DNA from: Bacillota bacterium
GTDB lineage: Bacteria; Bacillota; Clostridia; Acetivibrionales; Acetivibrionaceae
Reading direction: 5' to 3'
Assembly: GCA_023421115.1 (NCBI GenBank)
Contig: JAEZUI010000183.1
Span: forward strand, 14,805-78,804
Length of the DNA stretch: 64,000 nt
Under the pieces are notes generated by a model. The model made no database searches. It saw only the letters and a list, made by a program, of their open reading frames with translations, and was not told the origin of the DNA. The first letter of the stretch is position 1, and each line of letters opens with the position of its first letter. Made by a program: the position numbers and the translations under genes. Positions 27,147 to 35,505 of this stretch are shown here, piece by piece.

Positions 27147-27523
27147 GTCAATTTTACCTTAGATAAATGCTTTTGTCTTGCATTGTCAATATAAATTGTT
27201 TTGAAGTCGCGATGAAACTCTCTATAGCATTCATCACAATAGTTACCTGATTGAATAGGCTTACCGCACATTTCACAGAAAAGAAAATGGTTATTCTTTT
27301 CTATTATTTCAAGTCTATTTTCTCTAAGATAGCGTTTAATCTTTTTTACCGAAATATTTAAGTCATTTGAAACATCAAAAATCTTCGAACATGGTCGTTC
27401 GTAAAGGTATTCTTTTATTTTAGCGAAATCATTTTCATCCCTTTCCATGCAAACTGGGCATACTTTAAAGAAACCACTTGAATTAAATACTTTGCCACAG
27501 TGTTCACAATTTATCATACTCAT
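27143..27523 (-). CDS. YvyF-like zinc-ribbon protein (flagellar region type)
   Basis: 126 residues. An N-terminal CxxC pair (CEHCG) and CPVC form one zinc ribbon, a central helix-turn-helix-like part (SNDLNISVKKIKRYLREN) follows, and then a second ribbon (CEMCGKP, CDECY). This is the layout of the YvyF / TIGR03826 flagellar-region protein. The start is the ATG at 27523, eight bases after AAGGTGG. No flagellar genes are in the window, so it is isolated from its usual partners. Its last codons run into a repeat end that supplies the stop. Confidence 0.75.
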   Translation of the reverse strand: MSMINCEHCGKVFNSSGFFKVCPVCMERDENDFAKIKEYLYERPCSKIFDVSNDLNISVKKIKRYLRENRLEIIEKNNHFLFCEMCGKPIQSGNYCDECYREFHRDFKTIYIDNARQKHLSKVKLT

Positions 27524-27730
27524 TAAAAAAACCACCTTAACTTTGACATTTAGCAGAAGTACTACTATAATATTATTATATACTTTTTATGGTATAAAGT
27601 TAATGATTACAGAGCCTTATATTTATAGGGTATAATTAATAGGACCTAACATAGGAATATAGACCTATGTAAAAATTAGTTCAATGAGATATAATATTGT
27701 TGGCAGTAAAAATTGGAAAGGGAATGCATT

Positions 27731-28621
27731 TTGAAATCTAACAAGCTTGGTTACTTATATATTTTAATTACTATTATCTTATTTAGCACATATGAAGTTG
27801 TAAGCAAAACATTAGTTAATAGAATTAATCCGTTTCAAGTCAATTTTTTAAGATTTTTTATTGGAGGTATTGTACTTTTTTTCGTTATCTTAGGTAAAGG
27901 TGATATTTCAATAAAGACTAAAGATCTTGGAAAAGTAGCAATAATAGGCATAATCAATGTTGTTTTCAGTATGAATTTACTTCAGCTTAGTTTGACCATG
28001 CCAGATGCAAAAGCTTCTATAGCAGCTGTGATATTTAGCAGTAATCCTATTTTTGTGACAATATTTGCAGCATTAATTAATAGAGAAAGAGTTAAGTTTT
28101 ATAAAATTATAGGTCTGTTGTTTGGTGTAATGGGCGTAGTTTTGATAGCTCTAAACGGAACTAAATTTGATCTATTTAACATGAAAAGTCCGCTGTTGGC
28201 TTTAATGTCAGCAGTGTTATATGGTCTATATACTGTTTTAGGAGGCAAAGTATCATCAAAAATAGGCAGCCTAAAAATGAATTCTTATTCATTTCTACTT
28301 GGAAGCTTAGCGCTATTGCCGTTTTTGATATTTCTAAAGGTACCGGTTTTAAATTTTGATTATTCAGCAACTTTTCAAATATTATATTTGTCCTTATTTG
28401 TGACGGGTATTGCGTATCTCACTTATTTTTTGGGATTAACATTAACCGGCGCGAGTAAAGGCTCACTTGTATTTTTCTTAAAGCCAGTTTTAGCGTCAAT
28501 TTTTTCAGTAATTATTTTAGGCGAAAGGATAACATCTAATTTTGTTTTTGGTACGATACTTATAATTTTTGGGATAACCCTCGTACTTTATTGGAACAAA
28601 ATAATGCCTGGTAATAAGTAA
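27731..28621 (+). CDS. EamA / DMT-family transporter
   Basis: 296 residues with about ten hydrophobic helices arranged as two EamA repeats (first about 5-140, second about 155-290, ending FGTILIIFGITLVLYW). This is a drug/metabolite-transporter superfamily permease; the substrate cannot be predicted. The start is TTG at 27731, seven bases after AAAGGGA; an upstream TTG at 27713 precedes that site. Confidence 0.85.
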   Translation: MKSNKLGYLYILITIILFSTYEVVSKTLVNRINPFQVNFLRFFIGGIVLFFVILGKGDISIKTKDLGKVAIIGIINVVFSMNLLQLSLTMPDAKASIAAVIFSSNPIFVTIFAALINRERVKFYKIIGLLFGVMGVVLIALNGTKFDLFNMKSPLLALMSAVLYGLYTVLGGKVSSKIGSLKMNSYSFLLGSLALLPFLIFLKVPVLNFDYSATFQILYLSLFVTGIAYLTYFLGLTLTGASKGSLVFFLKPVLASIFSVIILGERITSNFVFGTILIIFGITLVLYWNKIMPGNK

Positions 28622-28726
28622 GGTTATTATAAACATACTTTTTATGTTTGTGGCCTTAAATATCTGAAACCTCTAGAATTTTTTAGAATAGTGTTTATAA
28701 TTAATCTTTTTATATCGATATATTAA

Positions 28727-28765
28727 TTAGGTGATTCCCAAAAAATAACTGGTCGATCGCCATTT
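28727..28765. repeat. Single end of the dispersed repeat (39 bp)
   Basis: TTAGGTGATTCCCAAAAAAT, AACTGGTCGATCGCC and ATTT match the TAAGGTGATTCC end type plus its inner GCCATTT block, and then the similarity stops. Confidence 0.75.
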
Positions 28766-28874
28766 AGTTAGGAGGTGTAAAAGATGGGGTTTTACTGATT
28801 TTTATTTATAAAAGTTCTTGCAAAAGGTAAGAAGTTTTTGTGAAATAAAAATAATCCAAAAAGGAATAGGGACT

Positions 28875-30005
28875 ATGATTAATGATATCATAAGTGAGTC
28901 TATAAAAGAAAAGAAGCAAAAGTTAGCTAAGTTTAAGCGAAATGTGCTGTATTTCAGATGGACTATATTGATATTTATCATTCCGGCTTTTTTGTTTGAT
29001 TCTGAGTTTGATGTTTCGAAGAATTTTACATTCTTGACCATATTACTAACCATCTCATATAATGCACTTATTTCTCTTTTGGTTATGTTTAGCAAGCCTG
29101 AGAGAGTTAAAAAGGATATTGGAATAGTTTTTTATGTAGATGTTCTTCTGATTTGCTGTATATCATGCATTCTTGGAGGAATTGAGTCGGATATCTTTAT
29201 TGTGCTGTTATTTATAATTGCTTATTATGGTATTAGTAGGGATATAGCGAGTATAGCAAATATAACTGTTTTTACCATATCTATGTATTCATTATTTACT
29301 CTAGGATTTGAGAGAAACAGACTAAATGAATTTAATTATTGGAAATTGATAAGCAGAGATTTCTTTATGCTTATCACTGCCTATGGAATTTCACTGATTA
29401 TTGCAGAGGTCAAAAAGTATGACGAGATGCACAAGAGGGAATTTAAGCTTGCTAGAACCGATAAGCTTACCGGACTTGCAAACAGACATTATTTTGACCA
29501 AAAACTGGAAGAGGAAGCACTTTATGCCGATTATGCAAGAAAGCCGCTCAATATTTTAATGTTTGATATTGATAATTTTAAGAAGTTCAACGATACTTAC
29601 GGACATATATGGGGAGATAAACTCTTATCCATGTTTGGTGATATTGTTATGCAAAATATACGAAAAACAGATATACCTGTCAGGTATGGAGGAGAAGAGT
29701 TTATTGTTCTAATTGGTGATTTGGATATGGCAACTGTAAAGGGTATAGGAGATAGGATCAGAAGCCAGCTTGAGAAACAAAACATTAATATGGGAAGTGA
29801 AGATACAAAATGCAAGGTTACTGTAAGTTGTGGTGTTGCCCAGTATCCTACACATGCTAAAGATATAAAAGAGGTTGTAAATTATGCAGATAAAGCATTG
29901 TATTATGCAAAAGAAATAGGAAAGAACATAGTAGTTAGTTATGATGAAATAGGCAAGCTCAGGGAAACTGTTCAGATAGACATAGATACATATTTAAGCA
30001 ACTAA
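28875..30005 (+). CDS. Membrane diguanylate cyclase (GGDEF)
   Basis: 376 residues. The N-terminal part (about 20-175) has five to six hydrophobic helices forming a membrane sensor. The GGDEF domain (about 200-370) has DKLTGLANRHYFD, FDIDNFKKFNDTYGH and the active site RYGGEEFIVLIGD, so it should make cyclic di-GMP. I see no RxxD product-inhibition site in the usual place five residues before GGEEF. The start is the ATG at 28875; the open frame extends to a TTG at 28818. A PilZ receptor gene is present at 58650. Confidence 0.88.
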   Translation: MINDIISESIKEKKQKLAKFKRNVLYFRWTILIFIIPAFLFDSEFDVSKNFTFLTILLTISYNALISLLVMFSKPERVKKDIGIVFYVDVLLICCISCILGGIESDIFIVLLFIIAYYGISRDIASIANITVFTISMYSLFTLGFERNRLNEFNYWKLISRDFFMLITAYGISLIIAEVKKYDEMHKREFKLARTDKLTGLANRHYFDQKLEEEALYADYARKPLNILMFDIDNFKKFNDTYGHIWGDKLLSMFGDIVMQNIRKTDIPVRYGGEEFIVLIGDLDMATVKGIGDRIRSQLEKQNINMGSEDTKCKVTVSCGVAQYPTHAKDIKEVVNYADKALYYAKEIGKNIVVSYDEIGKLRETVQIDIDTYLSN

Positions 30006-30042
30006 ATATGTTGGAGACAATATTGCTCCAACATATTTTATT
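30004..30042 (+). terminator. Rho-independent terminator after the diguanylate cyclase gene
   Basis: AAATATGTTGGAG / CTCCAACATATTT with a nine-base loop and T-rich tail. Confidence 0.85.
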
Positions 30043-30070
30043 TTACCTCTTTCGAACGAAGTGAAAGAGG

Positions 30071-30108
30071 TAAAAACGGAGGGACTCGATGTCCCGGAGT
30101 TTTTATTT
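30071..30108 (-). terminator. Terminator of aroF (bidirectional)
   Basis: On the minus strand AAAACTCCGGGAC pairs with GTCCCTCCGTTTT (with G-U pairing) and is followed by T. A second hairpin, ACCTCTTTC / GAAAGAGGT (30045-30072), adjoins it. Confidence 0.6.
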
Positions 30109-30139
30109 TGGCTTATTTTCCACTTAACTTTTATTACAA

Positions 30140-31153
30140 TTAAAGCTTTTTACCTACAGCATTAGCTACAGGTTTTAATTCTTCCATAAGCTCTGCAAAT
30201 TTAGAAGGTTTGAGTGATTGGTTTCCGTCGCAAAGTGCAGCATTAGGTTCAAGATGGACTTCTATTATCAGGCCGTCAGCACCTGTGGCAATTGCACCTT
30301 TTGAAAGAGCATTAACATACTTCCAAGTGCCTGAAGCATGGCTCGGATCTACTACTATCGGTAGATGAGAAAACTCTTTGACTACAGGTATGGCACTAAG
30401 GTCAATAGTGTTACGGGTTGCAGATTCATAAGTACGTATTCCTCTTTCGCATAATATTATGTCGGGATTCCCGCTATCCATAATATACTCTGCTGCCATC
30501 AACCATTCTTCGATTGTAGCCGAAAGGCCTCTTTTTAATAGTACAGGCTTTTTTGAAAGCCCCACTTCCTGTAATAGTCTGAAGTTTTGCATATTTCTTG
30601 CACCGATTTGTATGATATCCGTATAGGACGCAACAAGTTCAACGTCTCTTGTGTCAATTACTTCTGTTACAAGTTTCAAACCGGTAGCTTCACGTCCTGC
30701 AGCCATAATCTTAAGTCCGTCTTCTTCAAGGCCCTGAAAAGCATAGGGGGAAGAACGGGGTTTAAAAGCTCCACCACGGAGAATGTTCGCACCTGCCTCT
30801 TTAACTTTTATTGCTGTTGCAACATAGTTTTCTTCATTCTCAATAGCGCAGGGACCTGCCATAACAACAATTTCATCGCCACCTATTTCTACATCTCCAA
30901 CTTTAACTATTGTAGGAGAATGCTTCAACTCACGGCTTGCTAGCTTGTAAGGTTTCATTATAGGTACAAGGCTTTCAATACCTGGCATTGTTGATATAGC
31001 ATGAGTGTTTAGAAGTCTTTTGTCACCTATTGCACCTATTACTGTTTTTATCTCCCCTATAATTGGATGAGTTTTAAAGCCAAGGTCGAATAGTTTTTTT
31101 TCTACATTTTCAATTTGCTCTTTTGTAGCGTTTTGTTTCATAATGATAATCAT
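30140..31153 (-). CDS. aroF: 3-deoxy-7-phosphoheptulonate synthase (DAHP synthase)
   Basis: The first enzyme of the shikimate pathway, joining phosphoenolpyruvate and erythrose-4-phosphate. 337 residues of the type I-beta form: an N-terminal ferredoxin-like regulatory domain (about 1-70) and a catalytic barrel with VMAGPCAIEN, RGGAFKPRSSPYAFQG, QIGARNMQNF, LLKRG and VDPSHASG. AGGAGG lies upstream of the ATG at 31153. It is preceded by a T-box leader and stands apart from the trp genes, which lie 8 kb away on the other strand. Confidence 0.95.
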   Translation of the reverse strand: MIIIMKQNATKEQIENVEKKLFDLGFKTHPIIGEIKTVIGAIGDKRLLNTHAISTMPGIESLVPIMKPYKLASRELKHSPTIVKVGDVEIGGDEIVVMAGPCAIENEENYVATAIKVKEAGANILRGGAFKPRSSPYAFQGLEEDGLKIMAAGREATGLKLVTEVIDTRDVELVASYTDIIQIGARNMQNFRLLQEVGLSKKPVLLKRGLSATIEEWLMAAEYIMDSGNPDIILCERGIRTYESATRNTIDLSAIPVVKEFSHLPIVVDPSHASGTWKYVNALSKGAIATGADGLIIEVHLEPNAALCDGNQSLKPSKFAELMEELKPVANAVGKKL

Positions 31154-31229
31154 AGTTTTATACCTCCTAATAATTGAATTTATGTTTAATTTGCTTTTAT
31201 TTTAATCTTTTCTTAGCATAAAAGAGAGA

Positions 31230-31510
31230 AAATAAAAACTCCTCATCCCTTAAAGGGACGAGGAGATTATCCACGCGGTACCACCCAAATTGGCTAAAAG
31301 CCCACTTGTAAATATACAGGAAATATTACGTTCCGATACATTCTTCCTTTTAACGGTGAAAGCTCCGGTATTGCCTACTTAAGTAAAATATACTTTTCAG
31401 CTTACAGCTCTAAGGGGAACTTCAATCACAACACTTTTATCAGGCTTTCACCATCCCTGACTCGCTTAAAAAGCCATTACAATTTACTTTCCCTTATCAT
31501 CGCTTTTAAA
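31230..31510 (-). ncRNA. T-box leader of aroF, probably tRNA-Phe responsive
   Basis: On the minus strand the conserved T-box GGGTGGTACCGCG (31274-31286) is followed by a terminator hairpin (31238-31265) with a T-rich tail. Stem I elements are visible: AAGGGAAAGTA at the 5' side, GAGTCAGGGATGGTG, and GAAG followed by TTC (31417-31419) at the specifier position, as judged against the Bacillus glyQS T-box (GAA-N-specifier). TTC indicates phenylalanine. The acceptor-pairing TGGT fits a tRNA with discriminator A, which excludes Trp (G73 in bacteria) but not Tyr. Confidence 0.85.
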
Positions 31511-31528
31511 TATAAACTATTAACTTAT

Positions 31529-31557
31529 ATGATAACACCAAAATATATTTAGGTCAA
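31529..31557 (-). promoter_or_regulatory. SigA promoter for the T-box/aroF transcript
   Basis: On the minus strand TTGACC (31557-31552), a 17-base spacer and TATCAT (31534-31529), just upstream of stem I. Confidence 0.7.
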
Positions 31558-31659
31558 TAAAAATTTTTGAGCTTTTGGGCATTACCAAAAACAAAATTTG
31601 CATTTACACATTATTATGTGATATCATTTATGTATAACATTTTCTTAAGTTTTTCCCGA

Positions 31660-31762
31660 TTAAGCCATTTCAAAAAATAACCTATACAACATTTATTTCA
31701 AAAAGCCCATCAGATATAATTTTTTGAAATGGCAATTGCAAAGTTTTTTTGGAACTACCTTA
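31660..31762. repeat. Dispersed repeat element, copy (103 bp)
   Basis: TTAAGCCATTTCAAAAAATA at one end and TTTTTTTGGAACTACCTTA at the other; closely similar in length and layout to the copy at 20414-20515, including a shared ATTGCAAAGTTT segment. Confidence 0.85.
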
Positions 31763-31834
31763 GGGATAACGAAAAAATAACTTCTTATTCTCATAGTGTG
31801 GGGATATTATCAAACCAAGTTTTTTCGTTATCCC
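31763..31834. repeat. 15-base perfect inverted repeat, 42-base spacer
   Basis: GGGATAACGAAAAAA (31763-31777) and its exact complement TTTTTTCGTTATCCC (31820-31834). It abuts the dispersed repeat on its left and lies about 85 bases before cheW. It could be a small insertion, a regulatory hairpin or another repeat type. Confidence 0.7.
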
Positions 31835-31918
31835 AGAGTTGGAACTTATATTTTAATCGTTCCTTAATAACATTCATAATAGTTATTCTTTTGCTAAAAT
31901 CTAAGGAGGGTAATGCGA

Positions 31919-32365
31919 ATGGATGAAACTCAGATAGTAGTGTTTACTCTTAATGATGAGATATGTGGAGTAGAAACTACTCAGGTTAAAGAAATCGTCA
32001 AGTATGAATCAACTACAAAAATGCCCAATATGCCTAAGTTTATTGATGGAGTAATTAGCATCAGGGGGACAGTTGTACCCATAGTTAATCTTAATAAAAG
32101 ATTTGGTTTGGGTAATACGGAGATTACTAAAAAAACAAAGATAATTGTAAATGATTTGGAAGGGAAGCTTATAGGATTTATTGTTAACGATGTTTCGGAA
32201 ATCACCAAACTCCCAGCCCAAGATATTGAGGATACTCCTGAAATAATAAAGAAAATAGACAATTCCTATTTGAAAAATGTCGGTAAAAAGGGTGAGGAAT
32301 TAATTTCTATATTGGACTTAAGTACAATACTTACCGATACAGAGATAAAGAGTCTAGAGCTTTAA
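31919..32365 (+). CDS. cheW: Chemotaxis coupling protein CheW
   Basis: A 148-residue single CheW domain (QIVVFTLNDEICGVETTQVKEI, then MPNMPKFIDGVISIRGTVVPIVNLNKRFG). It couples methyl-accepting receptors to CheA. The ATG at 31919 is eight bases after AAGGAGGG; the ATG at 31913 is too close to it. It is an isolated gene with no cheA or receptor beside it. Confidence 0.92.
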   Translation: MDETQIVVFTLNDEICGVETTQVKEIVKYESTTKMPNMPKFIDGVISIRGTVVPIVNLNKRFGLGNTEITKKTKIIVNDLEGKLIGFIVNDVSEITKLPAQDIEDTPEIIKKIDNSYLKNVGKKGEELISILDLSTILTDTEIKSLEL

Positions 32366-32570
32366 GTTTTACACTTATGCAAAGTTCTCATAGATCAAAT
32401 CTAAAAAGATAAATATACCGCAATGGATGCTGCAAGCAAAGTAGTAAATTCCGCTGCGGCAAACAGCGGAACAATATCTTCTAAAAAGTGTATATAACGC
32501 TTACGCTATAAGACTTTCAGCACAAATGTTTGCTAAATAAACAAACTTTTTTAAGAAGAATTGTATAATA

Positions 32571-32594
32571 AAAAAGAGCGCAAGCGCTCTTTTT
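32571..32594. terminator. Bidirectional terminator between cheW and ychF
   Basis: AAAAAGAGCGC / GCGCTCTTTTT with a two-base centre; T runs follow on both strands. The remainder of 32366-32663 contains two further small hairpins (TTCCGCTG...CAGCGGAA near 32449-32471, and TATAACGC...GCTATA near 32493-32510) but no credible gene. Confidence 0.85.
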
Positions 32595-32663
32595 GGTGAA
32601 TTATTCAAAAAACCAAAAGTTTATAATTGTATTTTTCAAATGTAATGCTAAATGTTCCATAGC

Positions 32664-33758
32664 TTATACATTAAATCTGAAGAGTGTGACGTCTCCGTCT
32701 TTCATAACATATTCTTTACCCTCAGATCGTACCAATCCTTTTTCTTTTGCAGCAGTATATGAGCCGCATTCCATAAGGTCATCAAAGGCTACTATCTCTG
32801 CTCTGATAAAGCCTCTTTCGAAGTCGGTGTGTATTTTTCCCGCAGCTTGAGGTGATTTTGTACCTTTTACAATTGTCCAAGCCCTAACTTCAGGGGTACC
32901 GGCTGTTAGGAAGCTGATAAGCCCTAATAATTTATAACTGGCTTTTACAAGCCTGTCCAATCCCGATTCAGCTAATCCGAGCTCCTTTAAAAATTCTGCT
33001 TTTTCTTCCTCTTCAAGCTGTGCTATTTCTTCTTCTATTTTTGCACATATAACCATTACTTCTGAGCCTTCCTTTTGTGCATGTTCCATAATCTCCTTCA
33101 AAAGGGAATTGCTTGAAGTGTCGTGTAGTCCGTCTTCACTTACATTGGCTGCATACAATACAGGTTTTGAAGTAAGCAAAAACAGTTGATCAACCATCTT
33201 TTCTTCCTCCGGGGTAAATTTCATTGACCTTGCAGGTTTACCTTCCGAAAGGGTTTTGAGTATTTCCTCATATAAGTCCAATTCAACTTGAAACTTTTTA
33301 TCACCGGATTTAAGCATTTTTCGAGTTCTGTCAATTCTTTTTTCCATAACTTCAAGGTCTGCTAAAATCAGCTCCATTTCAATGGTTTCAACGTCACGCA
33401 CAGGACCTATGGAACCATCAACGTGAACAATATTGCTATCCTCAAAACATCTTACGACATGAACAATTGAATCAACTTCACGAATATGGGACAAAAATTT
33501 ATTACCAAGGCCCTCACCCTTACTTGCACCTTTGACAAGTCCTGCAATGTCAACAAATTCTATTGCTGTAGGAGTTATTTTTTCCGGATTGTACATTTTA
33601 GCAAGTCTATCGAGTCTCTCGTCGGGGACTGCAACTATTCCAACGTTTGGTTCGATAGTGCAAAACGGATAATTGGCAGATTCCGCACCTGCCTTTGTAA
33701 TAGCATTAAACAAAGTACTTTTTCCTACATTAGGTAGACCAACTATTCCTAATTTCAT
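32664..33758 (-). CDS. ychF: Redox-regulated ATPase YchF
   Basis: A universally conserved Obg-like P-loop protein (364 residues) that hydrolyses ATP and binds ribosomes. Visible are GIVGLPNVGKSTLFNAIT, the switch GLVKGASKGEGLGN, the NVSE element (in place of the GTPase NKxD) and the C-terminal TGS-like domain ending VMKDGDVTLFRFNV. It is monocistronic on the minus strand with a terminator 70 bases downstream. Confidence 0.95.
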   Translation of the reverse strand: MKLGIVGLPNVGKSTLFNAITKAGAESANYPFCTIEPNVGIVAVPDERLDRLAKMYNPEKITPTAIEFVDIAGLVKGASKGEGLGNKFLSHIREVDSIVHVVRCFEDSNIVHVDGSIGPVRDVETIEMELILADLEVMEKRIDRTRKMLKSGDKKFQVELDLYEEILKTLSEGKPARSMKFTPEEEKMVDQLFLLTSKPVLYAANVSEDGLHDTSSNSLLKEIMEHAQKEGSEVMVICAKIEEEIAQLEEEEKAEFLKELGLAESGLDRLVKASYKLLGLISFLTAGTPEVRAWTIVKGTKSPQAAGKIHTDFERGFIRAEIVAFDDLMECGSYTAAKEKGLVRSEGKEYVMKDGDVTLFRFNV

Positions 33759-33819
33759 TTATAACATCTATCCTTTCTGATTTTCAGCCCTTGATTGAGG
33801 TTGATATCATATATACTAT

Positions 33820-33888
33820 TTAGGTCATATCAAAAAAATAACTTATACAATATTTATGTCACAAAGCTATTTTTTTATAATTACCTTA
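33820..33888. repeat. Dispersed repeat element, short copy (69 bp)
   Basis: TTAGGTCATATCAAAAAAAT and the inner ACTTATACAATATTTATGTC match the first end type; it ends TTTTTTATAATTACCTTA. It appears internally deleted relative to the 102 bp copies. It lies upstream of ychF. Confidence 0.7.
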
Positions 33889-34004
33889 TAAACCAAACTA
33901 AATTATATATTATATATACTTTCAATGCAATAACTCTGTTTTATTGTTTTATTGTTTTATTTTATAAGAGTACAATCTTAGTAGTCTGTTACCGAATGGG
34001 AAAG

Positions 34005-35303
34005 TTATTCTTTAGAGATTAACTTGTTCGCAAACACCTTTTTCAGTACTTCAAATATGATGAAGGCAACACCTATAGTATAGATGGGGTGAAGGGGAAA
34101 CACGTATCGTGGGTTACCTTCAAGCACAAACATCATTGAGTTAAAATAAGCGAATATTAACAGCATAAAAGTCGTAAAGTCTACTTTTCTGTAACGTATA
34201 AATCTGTATAAAGCATAAATTATAAAAGCAAATACTACTATGTAAAAAGGTCGGTACAAGAGTTTTTCTAGAATGACTGCCATGAAGGTAAGAGGATGCC
34301 AGGTATTTATATCTATAGTCATTGCCCACATTATATCATCGGTTTTATACCAATATGAATTGGCAATGCGTTTAAAAGCAAGTTTTATAAATTTAGTGGG
34401 ATTATCTTTAATCCATTTATATGCAAGTTCTTTACCTACCTTATGAGTTGCCATTTCATCAAAACCGGTATCGGTTTTGTATTTTGCCAAGGGGCTATCC
34501 GGATATTTATAAGGATCACTCCATGAACCAGTAGCATAGTCATTGTTATTTACATAAATAACATATCCTCCATTGGTGGAAAACACCGGTTCTCCGAAGA
34601 CAATGTAGTTTCTGATCAGCCACGGTGCTACAACTACACCAACAGCGATTGCGAAAGAAACTATATATACAAATTTATTCTTGAGTTTCAAATCCTTTTT
34701 TATAAACATGAAAAAGGCAAAAATAAGAGGTATAAACATTCCAATAGGTCTTATAAGAGTGAGATACCCAATTAACAACCCAATAAATATTGGATTGTTT
34801 TTATTGAAAAACAAATAAATTGAGAGCATTAAAATTGCAGAAAACAATATCTCTGAACAATGAATGCTGTTATATGCAATAGCAAGGGGTGAAAAAGCAT
34901 ATAGTGCAAGTGTTATTAATGCTATTTTTTCATTAAAGAACTGTTTTGCAAGTTTGTAGGTAAAAAACATTATAAGTATAGATAATACGACATTGAGTAG
35001 CTTTCCGGTTAGAAAATCATTGTACCCGGTACCGAATATAAAATACAATAAAGCAAGAGTTCCCGGATAACCTATAGGCCTAAAAGCTGTTGGAACTCCA
35101 GGAGTTCCTCTGTAATAGGGATAAACACCGTTGAGAAAGCCTTTACCTTGAGAAAGTTCGACACCTTTAACGTGATACCACATAAAGTCTGTCTCTGGAA
35201 AGGTTGGAATAATTGCTATCCAAGCAAGTCTTAGAATTACTCCTGTAAGTATTATTAGAAGATAATGGTACTTTTTTATAAAATCTATTGTTTTCTGTGA
35301 CAT
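34005..35303 (-). CDS. GT-C (ArnT/PMT-like) membrane glycosyltransferase
   Basis: 432 residues with about ten membrane helices. The first extracellular loop holds the conserved acidic segment (FPETDFMWYHVKG), and the SEILFSAIL and YLTLIRPIGMFIP helices resemble glycosyltransferase family 39 / dolichyl-phosphate-mannose mannosyltransferases (PMT_2). It would transfer a sugar from a polyprenyl phosphate to a surface acceptor, which is not identified. It is a single gene flanked by hairpins. Confidence 0.75.
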   Translation of the reverse strand: MSQKTIDFIKKYHYLLIILTGVILRLAWIAIIPTFPETDFMWYHVKGVELSQGKGFLNGVYPYYRGTPGVPTAFRPIGYPGTLALLYFIFGTGYNDFLTGKLLNVVLSILIMFFTYKLAKQFFNEKIALITLALYAFSPLAIAYNSIHCSEILFSAILMLSIYLFFNKNNPIFIGLLIGYLTLIRPIGMFIPLIFAFFMFIKKDLKLKNKFVYIVSFAIAVGVVVAPWLIRNYIVFGEPVFSTNGGYVIYVNNNDYATGSWSDPYKYPDSPLAKYKTDTGFDEMATHKVGKELAYKWIKDNPTKFIKLAFKRIANSYWYKTDDIMWAMTIDINTWHPLTFMAVILEKLLYRPFYIVVFAFIIYALYRFIRYRKVDFTTFMLLIFAYFNSMMFVLEGNPRYVFPLHPIYTIGVAFIIFEVLKKVFANKLISKE

Positions 35304-35390
35304 AACGACTCCTTATGAGGGTTTTTATATAAAACATTTTACTTTTCTTGATCGGACTATGTCAAGGTTAATATTGTTTATAACCAATAA

Positions 35391-35430
35391 TAAAAGCTAT
35401 TGATATGTACGATTATATCAATAGCTTTTA
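35391..35430. terminator. Strong bidirectional hairpin
   Basis: A 16-base perfect stem (TAAAAGCTATTGATAT / ATATCAATAGCTTTTA) with an 8-base loop. On the minus strand it terminates transcription coming from the helicase gene before the glycosyltransferase gene. Confidence 0.75.
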
Positions 35431-35505
35431 TAAGCATTGAAAAGTCTTACCTCAAATTCTTTTGTGCACTCAAGTAATACATTTTTATAAAATGCCTAAA
35501 CAGCC

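Noticed and set aside
28783..28797. MGFY tetrapeptide frame behind a strong AGGAGGTG next to a repeat end
   Set aside because: Only four codons; possibly the leftover 5' end of a gene lost by rearrangement, but nothing else supports it.
32425..32505. A short frame reading MDAASKVVNSAAANSG... between cheW and ychF
   Set aside because: No ribosome binding site, 25 codons, and it overlaps small hairpins; treated as chance.
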